The notes under the pieces were generated by a model. It saw only the letters and a program-made list of their open reading frames with translations. It was not told where the DNA came from and did not search any database. Below are positions 8,850 through 20,400 of a DNA stretch of 50,931 nucleotides, piece after piece (positions within the stretch are counted from its first letter, which is position 1; the number at the start of each line of letters is the position of its first letter). Location of the stretch: contig REEV01000075.1 in assembly GCA_007694915.1 (NCBI GenBank), positions 1-50,931 on the forward strand, in the 5' to 3' direction. Both the position numbers and the translations under genes were made by a program. The stretch is from Cyanobium sp. PLM2.Bin73 (GTDB lineage Bacteria; Cyanobacteriota; Cyanobacteriia; PCC-6307; Cyanobiaceae).

Positions 8850-10133
8850 ATGGCTGACAACGCCGCGATCAATCAGTCCCTGGTGGCCGGCGATCCCGCC
8901 ATCGCGGCCCTGATCGGCAAGGAACTGGTGCGCCAGCAGACCCACCTGGAGCTGATCGCCTCGGAGAACTTCGCCTCCCGTGCCGTGATGGAGGCCCAGG
9001 GCTCGGTGCTCACCAACAAGTACGCCGAGGGCCTGCCCGCGAAGCGCTACTACGGCGGCTGCGAGCACGTGGACGCGATCGAGGAGCTGGCGATCGAGCG
9101 GGCCAAGCAGCTGTTCGGTGCCGCCTGGGCCAACGTGCAGCCCCACAGCGGCGCCCAGGCCAACTTCGCCGTGTTCCTGGCTCTGCTGCAGCCCGGCGAC
9201 ACGATCCTGGGCATGGACCTCAGCCATGGCGGCCACCTCACCCACGGCTCGCCGGTGAACGTGAGCGGCAAGTGGTTCAAGGCCTTTCACTACGGCGTGG
9301 ATCCGGAAACCCAGCAGCTCAACTTCGACACCATCCGCCAGCTGGCCCTGGAGCACAGGCCGAAGCTGATCGTGTGCGGCTACTCCGCCTACCCGCGCAC
9401 CATCGATTTCCAGGCCTTCCGCGCCATCGCCGATGAGGTGGGCGCCTACCTGCTCGCCGACATGGCCCACATCGCCGGCCTGGTGGCCGCCGGCGTGCAC
9501 CCCAACCCGGTGCCCGTGTGCGACGTGGTCACCACCACCACCCACAAGACCCTGCGCGGCCCCCGCGGTGGCCTGATCCTCTGCCGCGATGCCGAGTTCG
9601 CCAGGCAGTTCGACAAGGCCGTGTTCCCCGGCAGCCAGGGCGGCCCGCTGGAGCATGTGATCGCCGCCAAGGCCGTGGCCTTCGGCGAGGCCCTGCAACC
9701 CAGCTTCCGGGCCTACAGCCAGCAGGTGATCGCCAACGCCCAGGCGCTCGCGGCCCGCGTGCAGGAGCGGGGCATCGCCGTGGTGAGCGGCGGCACCGAC
9801 AACCACATCGTGCTGCTGGATCTGCGCGGCATCGGCTTGACCGGCAAGGTGGCCGACCTGCTGGTGAGCGATGTGCACATCACCGCCAACAAGAACACCG
9901 TGCCCTTCGATCCCCAGTCTCCCTTCGTCACCAGTGGCCTGCGCCTGGGCACCGCCGCCTGCACCACCCGCGGCTTTGATGAGGCCGCCTTCCGCGAGGT
10001 GGCCGACGTGATCGCCGATCGCCTGCTCAACCCCGACGACGCCGCCATCGAACAGCGCTGCCGTGAGCGGGTGGCTGTGCTGTGTGAGCGCTTCCCGCTC
10101 TACGCCGGCGAGCGAGCGCTGCAGCCGGCCTGA
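8850..10133 (+). CDS. glyA: serine hydroxymethyltransferase
   Basis: A PLP enzyme interconverting serine and glycine with tetrahydrofolate and supplying one-carbon units; it also matters in photorespiratory glycine metabolism. The protein is 427 residues. Visible landmarks are [19 protein letters not shown] near the N-terminus, [11 protein letters not shown], the pocket [14 protein letters not shown], and the PLP-lysine segment [16 protein letters not shown]. The frame is open from 8790, but homology begins at the ATG at 8850 ([11 protein letters not shown]). It opens a plus-strand series continuing with the GlcNAc-1-phosphate transferase, cinA, leuC and leuD. Confidence 0.98.
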   Translation: MADNAAINQSLVAGDPAIAALIGKELVRQQTHLELIASENFASRAVMEAQGSVLTNKYAEGLPAKRYYGGCEHVDAIEELAIERAKQLFGAAWANVQPHSGAQANFAVFLALLQPGDTILGMDLSHGGHLTHGSPVNVSGKWFKAFHYGVDPETQQLNFDTIRQLALEHRPKLIVCGYSAYPRTIDFQAFRAIADEVGAYLLADMAHIAGLVAAGVHPNPVPVCDVVTTTTHKTLRGPRGGLILCRDAEFARQFDKAVFPGSQGGPLEHVIAAKAVAFGEALQPSFRAYSQQVIANAQALAARVQERGIAVVSGGTDNHIVLLDLRGIGLTGKVADLLVSDVHITANKNTVPFDPQSPFVTSGLRLGTAACTTRGFDEAAFREVADVIADRLLNPDDAAIEQRCRERVAVLCERFPLYAGERALQPA

Positions 10134-10195
10134 GCCCCGCCGCGCTGCCCGTAGGGTGGCGGCCCCAGGCCTCCACCATCCCCCCGGCCCCTGCC

Positions 10196-11287
10196 GTGAC
10201 CCTTGCCTACAGCCCCAACGCGGCGGCCCTGCTGACCTTTGTGGTGGCTGCGGCCCTGACGGCGCTGGTGGTTCCCCGGGTGCGGCGGCTCGCCCTGCGC
10301 TGGGGCCTCACCGACCAGCCCGATGCCCGCAAGCAGCACACCCGGCCGATGGTGCGGCTGGGAGGTGTGGGCATCATGATCGGCTTCAGCCTGGCCCTCA
10401 CCCTCACCTGGCTGCTGGGGGGGTTCGCCGAGCTCGAGCCCAGCAAGGACCTGCTGATCTGGACCACCCTGGCCGGCTGCCTGTGCTTCTTCGTGATCGG
10501 CCTGGCCGACGATCTGTTCGCCCTGCCGCCGCTGCCGCGGTTGGCGGCCCAGCTGGCAGTGGCGCTGGTGGTGTGGGGGGAGGGGGTGCGCATCGGCAGC
10601 ATCGAGATCCCCTCCGGCTGGACCGGCCAGTCGAGCACCCTGGTGCAGCTTCCCGACTGGCTGAGCCTGCTGGCCACGGTGGTCTGGCTGGTGGGGATCA
10701 CCAATGCGATCAACTGGCTCGATGGTCTTGACGGCCTGGCCGCCGGCGTCAGCGGCATCGCCGCCGTGGGCCTGCTGTCGGTGAGCTTCAGCCTGCATCA
10801 GCCCGCCGCCGGTCTGCTGGCCGCCGCCCTGGCCGGGAGCTGCCTGGGCTTCCTGCGCCACAACTTCAACCCCGCCCGCATCTTCATGGGCGACGGCGGC
10901 TCCTATTTCCTCGGTTTCGCCCTGGCGGCGATCAGCATCGTGGGCCCCGCCAAGGGACTCACCAGCGTCAGCCTGCTGCTGCCCCTGCTGATCCTCTCGC
11001 TGCCCCTGGCCGACATGTCGGCGGTGATCATGGGCCGGCTCAGCGAGGGGCACTCGCCCTTCCACCCCGACCGCCGCCACCTGCACCACCGGCTGCTGCG
11101 CACCGGCCTCAGCCATCGCCGCGCGGTGCTGGTGATCTATGCCTTCACCCAATGGCTGGCCTCGCTGGCCCTGGTTCTGGTGAACGCGGAGATGCGCTTT
11201 CTCTGGCTTGGCCTGGCCACCGCGGTGCTGATCTGGGTGCTGGTGAGCACCCGTCGGCTGCTGAACAGCCAGGACGCCCAGCAATGA
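10196..11287 (+). CDS. UDP-GlcNAc:polyprenyl-phosphate GlcNAc-1-phosphate transferase-like (GT4/MraY-WecA family)
   Basis: An integral membrane phosphosugar transferase of the MraY/WecA/TagO superfamily that loads a sugar-1-phosphate onto a polyprenyl phosphate carrier to start surface glycan synthesis. The 363 residues contain roughly ten helices. Signature motifs are an early [12 protein letters not shown], the metal-binding GLADDLF, the [13 protein letters not shown] loop, and [13 protein letters not shown], with a late histidine-rich loop ([11 protein letters not shown]) typical of the WecA branch. The start is a GTG at 10196. Its TGA overlaps the cinA ATG by 4 bp, so the two are coupled. 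The exact sugar donor is inferred, not shown. Confidence 0.9.
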   Translation: MTLAYSPNAAALLTFVVAAALTALVVPRVRRLALRWGLTDQPDARKQHTRPMVRLGGVGIMIGFSLALTLTWLLGGFAELEPSKDLLIWTTLAGCLCFFVIGLADDLFALPPLPRLAAQLAVALVVWGEGVRIGSIEIPSGWTGQSSTLVQLPDWLSLLATVVWLVGITNAINWLDGLDGLAAGVSGIAAVGLLSVSFSLHQPAAGLLAAALAGSCLGFLRHNFNPARIFMGDGGSYFLGFALAAISIVGPAKGLTSVSLLLPLLILSLPLADMSAVIMGRLSEGHSPFHPDRRHLHHRLLRTGLSHRRAVLVIYAFTQWLASLALVLVNAEMRFLWLGLATAVLIWVLVSTRRLLNSQDAQQ

Positions 11288-12540
11288 GCCCCGCGGCTGA
11301 GATCCTCTGCATCGGCACCGAGCTGCTGCTGGGCACCATCACCAACACCAACGCCCGCTGGCTCGCCGAGCAGCTGGCCAGCCTGGGCATTCCCCACCTT
11401 CGCCAGCAGGTGGTGGGCGACAACCGCGAGCGCCTGATCGCCGCCGTTCGCGAGGCGGCGGGACGCTGCCGGGTGCTGATCACCACCGGTGGACTGGGCC
11501 CCACCCCGGACGATCTCACCACCGAGGCCATCGCCGCCGCCTTCGGCTCCAGCCTCGAGGAGCGCCCGGAGGCCTGGGCCGCCATCGAGGCCAGGCTGGC
11601 GGCCCGGGGCCGTTCCGTGAGCGCGAGCCTGCGCCGGCAGGCCCTGCTGCCTGCCGGCGCCGAGCTGCTGCCCAACCCCACCGGCACCGCCCCGGGCATG
11701 ATCTGGACGCCCAAGCCCGGGTTCACGGTGCTCACCTTCCCGGGGGTGCCCAGCGAGATGCGGGCCATGTGGCAGGCCACCGCCGAACCCTGGCTGCGGG
11801 CCGCCGGTCTGGCGGGGGGGGTGTTCGCCAGCCGCCTGCTGCGCTTCTGGGGCCTGCCGGAATCCGACCTGGCCGAACGGGTCGCCGATCTGCTGGAGGG
11901 CCTCAATCCCACCGTGGCGCCCTACGCCGGGGCGGGGGAGGTGAAGCTCCGCCTCACCGCCCGGGCCGACTCGCCGACCGCCGCCCAGGCCCTGCTGGAG
12001 CCCCTCGAGGCCGACATCCGCTCCCGGCTGGGGGACCTCTGCTTCGGCACAGGCGATGACTCCCTGGCCTCGGTGGTGCTGGAGCTGCTGCGCCAGCGGG
12101 ATGAAACCGTGGCCGTGGCCGAGAGCTGCACCGGCGGCGGCATCGGCGCGGCCCTGGCGGCGGTGCCCGGGGCCTCCGATGGCTTCCAGGGCGGCGTGAT
12201 CGCCTATGCCAACGCCGTCAAGCAGGGGGTGCTGGGGGTGTCGGAAACCAGCCTGGCGGTGCACGGTGCGGTGAGCGACCCGGTGGCGCTGGCGATGGCT
12301 GCGGGGGTGCGGCGGCTCACCGGCGCCAGCTGGGGCGTCGCGGTGACCGGCATCGCCGGCCCCGACGGCGGCACCGCCGCCAAGCCCGTGGGCCTGGTGC
12401 ACATCGCCCTGGCGGGTCCGGACGGCAGCCGCAGTGAGGGGGTGCGCTTCAGCGCCAGCCGCGGCCGCGCCTGGATCCAGACGCTCACGGTGGGCGAGGC
12501 GCTCAACCGCCTGCGCCTTCGCCTGCTGGCCGCGGCCTAG
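11284..12540 (+). CDS. cinA: CinA family protein (competence/damage-inducible; NMN deamidase-type)
   Basis: A two-domain protein of 418 residues. The N-terminal MoCF-like domain carries [20 protein letters not shown] and [13 protein letters not shown], and the C-terminal CinA domain carries [13 protein letters not shown] and [11 protein letters not shown]. In other bacteria the family includes pyridine nucleotide (NMN) deamidases and ADP-ribose pyrophosphatases, and it is often linked to competence. The ATG at 11284 overlaps the stop of the upstream transferase gene. leuC follows 27 bp later. Confidence 0.95.
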   Translation: MSPAAEILCIGTELLLGTITNTNARWLAEQLASLGIPHLRQQVVGDNRERLIAAVREAAGRCRVLITTGGLGPTPDDLTTEAIAAAFGSSLEERPEAWAAIEARLAARGRSVSASLRRQALLPAGAELLPNPTGTAPGMIWTPKPGFTVLTFPGVPSEMRAMWQATAEPWLRAAGLAGGVFASRLLRFWGLPESDLAERVADLLEGLNPTVAPYAGAGEVKLRLTARADSPTAAQALLEPLEADIRSRLGDLCFGTGDDSLASVVLELLRQRDETVAVAESCTGGGIGAALAAVPGASDGFQGGVIAYANAVKQGVLGVSETSLAVHGAVSDPVALAMAAGVRRLTGASWGVAVTGIAGPDGGTAAKPVGLVHIALAGPDGSRSEGVRFSASRGRAWIQTLTVGEALNRLRLRLLAAA

Positions 12541-12567
12541 GCTGGATTTCCGCTCTACTGCTGTTCC

Positions 12568-14025
12568 GTGAGCGCCGGCACCCTCTACGACAAGGTCTGG
12601 GATCTGCACCGGGTCGCTGAGCTGCCGGGTGGTTCCACCCAGCTGTTCATCGGCCTGCACCTGATCCACGAGGTCACCAGTCCCCAGGCCTTCGCTGCCC
12701 TCCGGGATCTGGGCCTGAGCGTGCGCTACCCCGAGCGCACCGTGGCCACGGTGGATCACATCGTGCCCACCACCAGCCAGGTGCGGCCCCTCGCCGATCC
12801 CCTGGCTGAGGAGATGCTGGCCACCCTGGAGGCCAACTGCCGCCAGCACGGCATCACCCTGCATGGCATCGGCAGCGGCCGTCAGGGCATCGTGCACGTG
12901 ATCGCCCCTGAACTGGGTCTCACCCAGCCCGGCATGACCGTCGCCTGCGGCGACTCCCACACCTCCACCCACGGGGCGTTCGGGGCGATCGCCTTCGGCA
13001 TCGGCACCAGCCAGGTGCGCGACGTGCTGGCCAGCCAGAGCCTGGCGATGGCCAAGCTCAAGGTGCGGCGCATCTGGGTGGATGGCCGCCTGCAGAGCGG
13101 CGTCTTCGCCAAGGATCTGGTGCTGCACATCATCCGCATCCTGGGGGTGAAGGGTGGTGTGGGCTATGCCTACGAGTTCGCCGGTCCGGCCATCGAGGCG
13201 CTGTCGATGGAGGAGCGCATGACCCTCTGCAACATGGCGATCGAGGGCGGTGCCCGCTGCGGCTACGTGAATCCCGATGCGCTCACCTTCGACTACCTCC
13301 AGGGCCGGCCTGCAGCCCCCAGCGGCGAGGCCTGGGACCGGGCCGTGGCCTGGTGGCGTTCCCTGGCCAGCGACCCCGGTGCGGTCTTCGACGACGAGGT
13401 GCGCTTCGATGCCGCCGCCATCGCCCCCACCGTGACCTGGGGCATCACCCCCGGCCAGGGCATCGCCGTGGACGAGACCGTTCCCACCCCCGAGGAGCTA
13501 GATCCCGACGAACGCCCCCTCGCCGGGGAGGCCTACCGCTACATGGACCTGCGCCCCGGGGCTCCGATCGCCGGCACCCCGGTGGACGTGTGCTTCATCG
13601 GCAGCTGCACCAATGGTCGCCTCAGCGACCTGCGGGCCGCGGCGGCGGTGGCCGAGGGGCGCCGTGTGGCGCCGGGAATCCGCGCCTTCGTGGTGCCCGG
13701 CAGCGAACAGGTGGCCGCCGCCGCCGAGGCCGAGGGGCTCGACGCCGTGTTCCGCCGCGCCGGCTTCGAGTGGCGCCTGCCCGGCTGCTCGATGTGCCTG
13801 GCCATGAACCCCGACCGGCTGGAGGGCCGCCAGATCAGTGCCAGCTCCAGCAACCGCAATTTCAAGGGCCGCCAGGGCTCGGCCTCCGGCCGCACCCTGT
13901 TGATGAGCCCGGCGATGGTGGCGGCCGCCGCCATCACCGGCCATGTGGTGGACGTGCGCGCCCTGCTGGCGGAGCACCCCCCCACCGTCGAGCGCCAGCC
14001 GCCCCTGACTCCCGCCCTCCCGTGA
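12568..14025 (+). CDS. leuC: 3-isopropylmalate dehydratase large subunit
   Basis: The catalytic subunit of isopropylmalate isomerase, an aconitase-family [4Fe-4S] enzyme in leucine synthesis. It has 485 residues. Cluster cysteines appear in [15 protein letters not shown] and [12 protein letters not shown], and the substrate segment [14 protein letters not shown] is present. The start is GTG at 12568 ([14 protein letters not shown]). The C-terminal 15-20 residues are a variable proline-rich tail. Its TGA overlaps the leuD GTG by 4 bp, giving tight coupling of the two subunits. Confidence 0.98.
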   Translation: MSAGTLYDKVWDLHRVAELPGGSTQLFIGLHLIHEVTSPQAFAALRDLGLSVRYPERTVATVDHIVPTTSQVRPLADPLAEEMLATLEANCRQHGITLHGIGSGRQGIVHVIAPELGLTQPGMTVACGDSHTSTHGAFGAIAFGIGTSQVRDVLASQSLAMAKLKVRRIWVDGRLQSGVFAKDLVLHIIRILGVKGGVGYAYEFAGPAIEALSMEERMTLCNMAIEGGARCGYVNPDALTFDYLQGRPAAPSGEAWDRAVAWWRSLASDPGAVFDDEVRFDAAAIAPTVTWGITPGQGIAVDETVPTPEELDPDERPLAGEAYRYMDLRPGAPIAGTPVDVCFIGSCTNGRLSDLRAAAAVAEGRRVAPGIRAFVVPGSEQVAAAAEAEGLDAVFRRAGFEWRLPGCSMCLAMNPDRLEGRQISASSSNRNFKGRQGSASGRTLLMSPAMVAAAAITGHVVDVRALLAEHPPTVERQPPLTPALP

Positions 14026-14651
14026 GCACCGTCCCCCTTCCCGCCGGCCCCATCGCCGCCCACCGGGGCCGCGGTCTGCCCCTGCCGGGCGCTGACATCG
14101 ACACCGACCGGATCATCCCGGCCCGATTTCTCAAGTGCGTCACCTTTGACGACCTGGCGACCGGCGTGTTCGCCGACGACCGCAGTGAACGGGCCGGCGA
14201 CCATCCCTTCGACCGCCCTGAGCACCGGGGGGCCTCGGTGCTGGTGGTGAACAGCAACTTCGGCTGCGGCTCCAGCCGCGAACATGCGCCCCAGGCGCTG
14301 ATGCGCTGGGGCATCCGGGCCGTGGTGGGGGAGAGCTTCGCGGAGATCTTCTTCGGCAACTGCCTGGCTCTCGGCCTCCCTTGCCTCACGGCCGATCCTG
14401 CCGATGTCACCGAGTTGCAGGAGGCGATCGCCGCCGATCCCGGAGCTGAACTGCTGGTGGATCTGGAGGCGATGGCGGTGGTGCTGGAGCGCCCTTCCGC
14501 GGGCGAGAAGCGCTGGCCGGTGCGGCTGGAGCCGGGGCCGCGGCGGATGCTGCTGAGCGGCCAGTGGGACGGCACCGCCCAGCTCGTCGCCCATGACGCC
14601 GAGCTGACGGCCACCGCGTCGGCGCTGCCCTACCTCAACGGCTTTCGCTGA
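14022..14651 (+). CDS. leuD: 3-isopropylmalate dehydratase small subunit
   Basis: The swivelling-domain partner of LeuC, 209 residues. Landmarks are [15 protein letters not shown] near the N-terminus, [16 protein letters not shown], and [11 protein letters not shown]. The frame is open from 13353, but the GTG at 14022, overlapping the leuC stop as GTGA, is the natural start. The 3' end overlaps the 3' end of the convergent OstA/DUF3769 gene by 17 bp. Confidence 0.97.
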   Translation: MSTVPLPAGPIAAHRGRGLPLPGADIDTDRIIPARFLKCVTFDDLATGVFADDRSERAGDHPFDRPEHRGASVLVVNSNFGCGSSREHAPQALMRWGIRAVVGESFAEIFFGNCLALGLPCLTADPADVTELQEAIAADPGAELLVDLEAMAVVLERPSAGEKRWPVRLEPGPRRMLLSGQWDGTAQLVAHDAELTATASALPYLNGFR

Positions 14652-17061
14652 AGCCAGCGCCGGCGCCTGACCCGGGGCTGGGCACGAAGGGTGTGCCGCT
14701 GCCGCTGAAGCTGAAGTCGTTGAGCTTCACCCGCAGCCCGGCGGTGCCGTCATAGGGGCTGTAGAAGATGCCGAGTTCGTAGGAGCGCTGCATCAGTTTG
14801 AGCTCCACATAGGAGTTGCTCACCTCACCGCTGAAGCGCGAGCCCTCGTCGATGTTCACCGTGGCGCCTCCCTCCAGCACCAGGGGGCCATAGAGCTGCT
14901 GGGCGGCCCGGAAACTCACGGTGCGCAGGTCCACGGCGCGGTCGAAGCCGAAGGGGCTGAGGCCATCGCGCACGGTGGCCCCCACCAGCACCGCCAGCTG
15001 GGTGTAGTCGAACCAGGGCTCCCGGAAGCGCCCCAGCGTCAGTGCCGGCCCGCCGTAGAGCGTCAGCGTGTTCTGCCGGGCACCATCCTCATAGAGGGCA
15101 CCGCTGCCCACCAGGCCAAAATCCAGCGCCAGCCCCGGCCGGATCGGCACAGGCGAGTAGCGCAGGGCCGCCAGCTCCAGGCGTTCCGGATCCAGCGGTG
15201 CCTGCCACAGCTGCAGGGAACTGCTGAGGCTGGCGTTCAGCCGCGTGCGCCACTGCGTGTCGAGGGTGTCGGTGTTGAACAGTTCGGCTCGGTAGCTGCC
15301 GGCGATGGCGCTCCAGTCCAGGCGCAACGGAGCCAGGTGGGGCGTAGGCCGGCTGCTCTCGCCGGCGGCCTCGTCCAGGCGGTTGAAGGTGAGCTGGCCC
15401 TCCAGCCGGGCGCCGTAGGAGGTGATCAGGGTCTGCCGCCCGAGGCTGCCGTTGGTGACCCGCTCCCGGTAGCTGCCGAAGGCGCCGGCCTGGGCCCGGT
15501 CGTGGCCCGGCAGGGGCAGCGGGGTGGTCAGGGAGGCCTTGCTGCGGGTGCCGGCGCGGAAATTGTCGGGATCGAGGGTGGAGAGATCGGCCAGGGCCCG
15601 CAGGCGGAAGCGATCAACCGGGGCGTCCAGCACCCCTACCAGACCGAACAGATCCCCCGGGCGGATGTCCTGACGCACCCGCGAGCCGGCCAGATTGCCG
15701 CCGGGCCTGGTGTAGCTGTTGGTGCTGCCCTCGACGGCGCGCTGGACCATGAGCTGGGGCTGCAGATCCAGCCGGCCCCTGTCCCCAAGCTGCAGGGTGG
15801 GCAGGTTGTAGCCCAGGTAGAGGCCATCGCGATCGCGGCGATCGGCGCTGATCGAGAGCTGCAGGCCCTCCTCGCCGATGGTGGTGTTGTTGATCCCCCG
15901 CAGCGCCACCCGGTTGTTGAGCAGGATGCGGGTGCGCTGAGCCGTGATCCGCGTCACGCCGTCCTCCTCCAGCAGGGCCTCCACCCCGGTGCCGATCAGC
16001 CAGGACCGTGCCGGTGTGAACGGATCGTTGGTGAAGGCGATCTCCCGAGCGGTCCAGCGGTTGCCGCTGACGCGCACAGTCGAGGCCTGGAAGCGCAGCC
16101 GGTTGAGACGCCCCGATTCGCGGCGCGGTCGCCGCAGCACGCTGGGGCCTGTGGGGCTGCCGCTGCGATTGTCCGGGTCGTCGTCCTCGCGCACGGCGAA
16201 CAGATCAAAGCGGACCGCCGTGTCCAGGCTCTGGCGGTAGCGCACATCGCTCATCCGCTGGTTGATGGGCTCGCCACCGGTCGCCGTCACCGGTTCGTCG
16301 GTGGGCCATGGTCCATCCACGGCTGTGACCGTCGCCCCGTCCGCCGCCGCTCCGGGGGGCGGGCCGAGGGCCGCCTCGGTGAGCAGCTCGCGCAGAGAAC
16401 GGGGCCTGGAGCTGGTGTCAGCGCCGGGGCAACCAGCGGGGGGCGGCAAGGTGGGCAGCGATAGCCGTCCCGGGGGAAGCAGCTCCAGCACCGACCGCTG
16501 GGTGGGGTCGGCCACCAGCTCCGGGCAGGCGAACGGGACCTCGGCACTGTCCTGCGGGCTGGTTCCGCTGTCCGGCCCCGCGGCGATCTGGCTCTCCAGC
16601 CGCTCTTGGTCGATGACTCCGTAGACGTCCTCAAGCTCGCCACTGCCCTCCAGTTCGCTGTAACGAAGCCGGCCGGCCTGAAGGGTCTGATCGCCCCGGC
16701 TGAGGCGGATCCGTCCGCTGGCATACACGCTCCGGGTCGACTCCAGCACCTCCACCCGATCGGCCAGCAGCAACCAGCCATCGAAGCGGGCCTGCACATT
16801 GCCCTCGGCGATCAGCTTGCCCAGCTGGCCATCCACGCTCTGGCGATCGGCGGACACCAGCAGGAAGCGCTCAGCAGGCGCAGGGTCCGGGGCATTCCCG
16901 TGATCGGCTTCGGCTGCGGGGAGCTCACTGCCGGGGTCAGGGGCCTCCTCCGGGGCGGGCGCTGCGGCGGCGCTGGTGACCTGCAGTGAGGGGGCTGCGG
17001 CCAGGACCACGGCCAGGGAAGCCACCAAGCGCACCAGCCTGCTGCCGGGGATGGGGCTCAT
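14635..17061 (-). CDS. OstA-like / DUF3769 outer-membrane protein (LptD-type)
   Basis: An 808-residue secreted protein that fits the cyanobacterial LptD-like family: an N-terminal signal peptide (basic MSPIPGSRLVR, then a hydrophobic stretch ending near TSAAAA), a short acidic/proline linker, and an OstA-type periplasmic domain (AEGNVQARFDGWLLLADRVEV, then SGRIRLSRGDQTLQAG). A long C-terminal region of alternating beta-strand character (DUF3769-type barrel) ends near FSFSGSG. The role inferred from LptD is lipopolysaccharide insertion at the outer leaflet. The start is the ATG at 17061. psbI lies 118 bp upstream on the same strand. Confidence 0.85.
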   Translation of the reverse strand: MSPIPGSRLVRLVASLAVVLAAAPSLQVTSAAAAPAPEEAPDPGSELPAAEADHGNAPDPAPAERFLLVSADRQSVDGQLGKLIAEGNVQARFDGWLLLADRVEVLESTRSVYASGRIRLSRGDQTLQAGRLRYSELEGSGELEDVYGVIDQERLESQIAAGPDSGTSPQDSAEVPFACPELVADPTQRSVLELLPPGRLSLPTLPPPAGCPGADTSSRPRSLRELLTEAALGPPPGAAADGATVTAVDGPWPTDEPVTATGGEPINQRMSDVRYRQSLDTAVRFDLFAVREDDDPDNRSGSPTGPSVLRRPRRESGRLNRLRFQASTVRVSGNRWTAREIAFTNDPFTPARSWLIGTGVEALLEEDGVTRITAQRTRILLNNRVALRGINNTTIGEEGLQLSISADRRDRDGLYLGYNLPTLQLGDRGRLDLQPQLMVQRAVEGSTNSYTRPGGNLAGSRVRQDIRPGDLFGLVGVLDAPVDRFRLRALADLSTLDPDNFRAGTRSKASLTTPLPLPGHDRAQAGAFGSYRERVTNGSLGRQTLITSYGARLEGQLTFNRLDEAAGESSRPTPHLAPLRLDWSAIAGSYRAELFNTDTLDTQWRTRLNASLSSSLQLWQAPLDPERLELAALRYSPVPIRPGLALDFGLVGSGALYEDGARQNTLTLYGGPALTLGRFREPWFDYTQLAVLVGATVRDGLSPFGFDRAVDLRTVSFRAAQQLYGPLVLEGGATVNIDEGSRFSGEVSNSYVELKLMQRSYELGIFYSPYDGTAGLRVKLNDFSFSGSGTPFVPSPGSGAGAGFSESR

Positions 17062-17179
17062 GGCGGTTGCAGCGGCGCACCAGCGGGGACCCTATGGCAG
17101 CGGGCGCAGCCGCGTCTGGGCGGTGGCCAGGGCTCAGCAGGGGTGCCGAGTCACCGGCGAGGCCCCTGGCCCTGGGGCC

Positions 17180-17299
17180 TCAATCCTCGAGATCCTTGCG
17201 GCTGGGGGTGCGGCTGGGGTCGCTCGCCAGAAAGCCGAACACGAAGATCCCGATGAAGAAGAAGACAACCGAATAAACCGAGATCTTGAGAGCCAGCAT
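17180..17299 (-). CDS. psbI: photosystem II reaction centre protein I
   Basis: A 39-residue thylakoid subunit of the photosystem II core, beside D1. The single helix ([17 protein letters not shown]) is preceded by MLALKIS and followed by the stromal tail [15 protein letters not shown], which matches PsbI length and layout (canonical forms read M-TLKI-VY ... FGFLSGDP-RNP-RKD). It starts at ATG 17299 and ends with TGA at 17180-17182. It is a short gene easily missed because of its length. It lies between the OstA-like gene and the mannosidase. Confidence 0.95.
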   Translation of the reverse strand: MLALKISVYSVVFFFIGIFVFGFLASDPSRTPSRKDLED

Positions 17300-17379
17300 G
17301 GTTCGCCCTTGCGCGCGGGTGGGGGTCAGGGAGTCATCGGCCGCACGTCGGGCTGGATTGGCCCTGCCGCGGCGGCATC

Positions 17380-17407
17380 ATCCTATGGGACGTGTCCGGC
17401 CATCCAA
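17380..17407 (-). promoter_or_regulatory. candidate psbI promoter
   Basis: On the minus strand TTGGAT (17402-17407) and TAGGAT (17380-17385) are separated by 16 bp and lie about 80 bp upstream of psbI. The -35 overlaps the first codons of the divergent mannosidase gene. Confidence 0.4.
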
Positions 17408-17409
17408 CG

Positions 17410-20400
17410 ATGCCTGAGGCCCCTGCAGACGGGCAGTCTCACCAATTTGAAACGTTTGCCGGAGCGGCTGCCGCCGCCCCTGCGCCGCTGGACGGCCGGC
17501 TCGTGTTGCAACCCCTCTGGCAGCGCGAGGACGGCGGCAGCGGCCGCATGGCGGCTCTCGACCACCCCTGGGGGGCCCGCCACCGCCCCGACTGGCACGC
17601 CCGCGGCCTGGTGATCTGGCCCCGCGGCGGCCAGTGGTGCCAACTGAGGCTCCGCCTCCCCTGCCCGCCGGCCTGGCGTCAGCTGCAGCAGCCGCGGCCC
17701 CAGGTGCAGGCCCGGCTGGCCCTGTGCTGGTGGGCCGACGCCATGGAGCTGCGCGTCGATGGCCAGCTGGTGCACAGCGGCGATCTCTTCGACACCCGGT
17801 GCCGCTGGCTGCTGCCCGAGGCCTGGTGGCAGGGCCGGCCGCTGGAGCTGGAGCTGTGCCTGCGCAGCCCCCGGCACGACGACGGCGCTCTGATCCAGAG
17901 CCGGGTGGAGCTGGAGCCCCTCCGGGTCGCCGATCCCCTCGGGGTGCTTGACCCCCAGCGCCGCGAGCTGCGCGAGCTGCGCCGCCGGGCCGGGATGGCC
18001 GAGCAGCCCCAGGCTGGCGCCGGCTTCCACGTGCTCGGCCACGCCCACCTCGATCTGGCCTGGCTGTGGCCTGTGGCCGACACCTGGCAGGCGGCCGAGC
18101 GCACGTTCGCCTCGGCCCTCGATCTGATGGAGCGCTTCGAGGCGCTGCACTTCGCCCACTCCACGCCGGCCCTCTACGCCTGGCTGGAGCGCCACCGGCC
18201 CGAACTCTGGGGCCGGTTGCGCCAGGCAGTGGCCGCCGGACGCTTCGAGCCCATCAACGGCCCCTGGGTGGAGAGTGACTGCGTGCTGATCAGCACCGCC
18301 TCGCTGCTGCGCCAGTTCCAGCTGGGTCAGCAGGACAGCCGTGAGCGCTTCCCCGCCCTCGAGCACCGGCTGGCCTGGCTGCCCGACAGCTTCGGTTTCG
18401 GCGCCGGGCTGCCGGCGGTGGCCGCCGCCACCGGCGTGCGCTGGTTCTGCACCCACAAACTGTTCTGGAACGCCACCAACCCCTTCCCCCACCGGCTGTT
18501 TCGCTGGCGCGCCCGCTGCGGCGCCGAGCAGCTGGCGCTGATGACGGCCCCGATCGGCACCGATGGCGATCCGCTGGCGATGGAGGGCCAGCGGCTGGCG
18601 TGGCAGCAGGCCACGGGCCTGGGCGAGCTGCTCTGGCTGCCGGGGGTGGGGGACCACGGCGGCGGCCCCACCGCGGAGATGTTCGAGCAGTTGCAGCTCT
18701 GGAACCAGCAGCCCGCGGCCGCCCCCCAGCGGCACGGCAGCCTGCGGGCCTACCTGGACGGCCTCGAACCCCACGCCGCCCGCCTGCCGGTGTGGCGCGA
18801 TGAGCTCTACTTGGAGCTGCACCGCGGCTGCGCCACCACTCGCCCGGATCAGAAACGCCACAACCGCAGCCTCGAGCGCTTGCTGCGCCAGGCGGAACTG
18901 GCGGGGGTGCTGGCCGGTGGGCTGGCGGGGCACTCAGTCGAGGCACGGCCGCGGCCGGACTGGCGGCCCCTGCTGTTCCAGCAGTTCCACGACATCCTGC
19001 CCGGCACGGCCATCCCGGAGGTCTTCGAGCAGGCCGAGCCCCAGTGGCGGGCCGCCCGCCGCAGCGCCCGGCGGCTGCGGGATCAGGCCCTCCAGGCCTG
19101 GTTGGCCGCTCTTGAGCAGCCGGCTGATCCAGGACCCGCCCATCAGCTCTGGTGGGGGCTGCAACTGCAGCCCCTTGCCGGCCGCCGGGCGACTCTGCGT
19201 CTGCCCCCTGGATGCTGGCGCAGCGGCGATGGACCCCTGCCCTGCCAGCCGGCCCCGGAAGGGGGCACCTGGGTGCAGCTGCCGGCGCTGGCCGGGGTGT
19301 CGGCTGTCCCGCTCCGGCGCCTTCCGGACCCCGCAGATCCAGGGGCCATCCCGGCCGCTGAGGGGACGCCGGCGCTGCCCCGGGGAGCGGTGTGGGTGGA
19401 TGGTCTGCGGGCCGGCAATGGCGCCGTCAGCGTGGAGCTGGGGCCCGCTGGCATCGAGCAGCTCCGCGATGGCCAGGGCCGGCCCCTGCTGGAGGGCCCG
19501 CTGGCCTGGTGCCGGTATGGGGATCGGGGCGAGTTCTGGGATGCCTGGGACATTGCCGCCAACTACCGCAGTCGCCCGCTGCCCTGGCGCTGGGACGGTG
19601 AGCCCCAGTGGCGGGAGCGGGGCCCCCTCTGCGCCAGTTTTCGCTGGCGAGGCACCTGTGGCGCCAGCCGGGTGCGGCTCGATGGGCGGCTTCTGGCCGG
19701 CAGCCCCTGGCTGGAGCTGGTGTTCAGCGTCGACTGGCGCCAGCGCCACGAGCTCCTGCGCCTGGAAGTGCCCCTGGCCGAACCGGCCCAGCGCTGGGCG
19801 GCCGATACCTCCGGGGGCGTGCTGGAGCGTCCCGCCGAACCGCTCACGGCCCGGGAGCGGGCCCGCTGGGAAGTGGCGGCGATCAGCTGGATGGCCTCCT
19901 GCGGAGCCGGCGGCGAGATGGCCGTGTTGCTGGATGGACCCCAGGGGGTGTCGGCCCGGGCGGATCGGCTGGGAGTGTCGCTGCTGCGGGCCCCCACCTG
20001 GCCGGATCCCGGCGCCGACAACGGCTGGCAGCGGCTGCGCCTGGCCCTGCTGCCCTGCGCTCCCGGCTGGCGCACCGCGGCGGTGCCGGAGCAGGCCCTG
20101 GCCTTCCGTGAACCGCCCCTGTCGCTGCGCGGCGGCCAGGTCCCTGCCAGGCCAGGGGGCAGCGCGGCTCCAGTGGCGCTGCCAGCGCTGCCGGCGGGCG
20201 TTCAGCTTCTGGGCCTGCGTGCCCTGGAACCGGAACGGGCGGTGATCAGCCTGATCAACAGCTCGCCCTGCCGTCAGGCGGTGGATCTGGGCTGCGGTTG
20301 GCGGATCGAGGCCCGGCTGGATGGGCTGGACCAGCCGCTGGCGGGCGGGAGCGATCCCGGATCGTCAGTGGCTCAGGCGTCCGCCCTGCTGCAGCTCAAG

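Noticed and set aside
11137-13128. A 663-codon open frame antisense to cinA and leuC
   Set aside because: It is a shadow of GC-rich coding DNA with no recognisable domain.
18563-20245. A 560-codon frame inside the GH38 gene in another plus frame
   Set aside because: It is rich in Ser/Arg/Pro/Cys without any motif; the GH38 frame carries all catalytic motifs.
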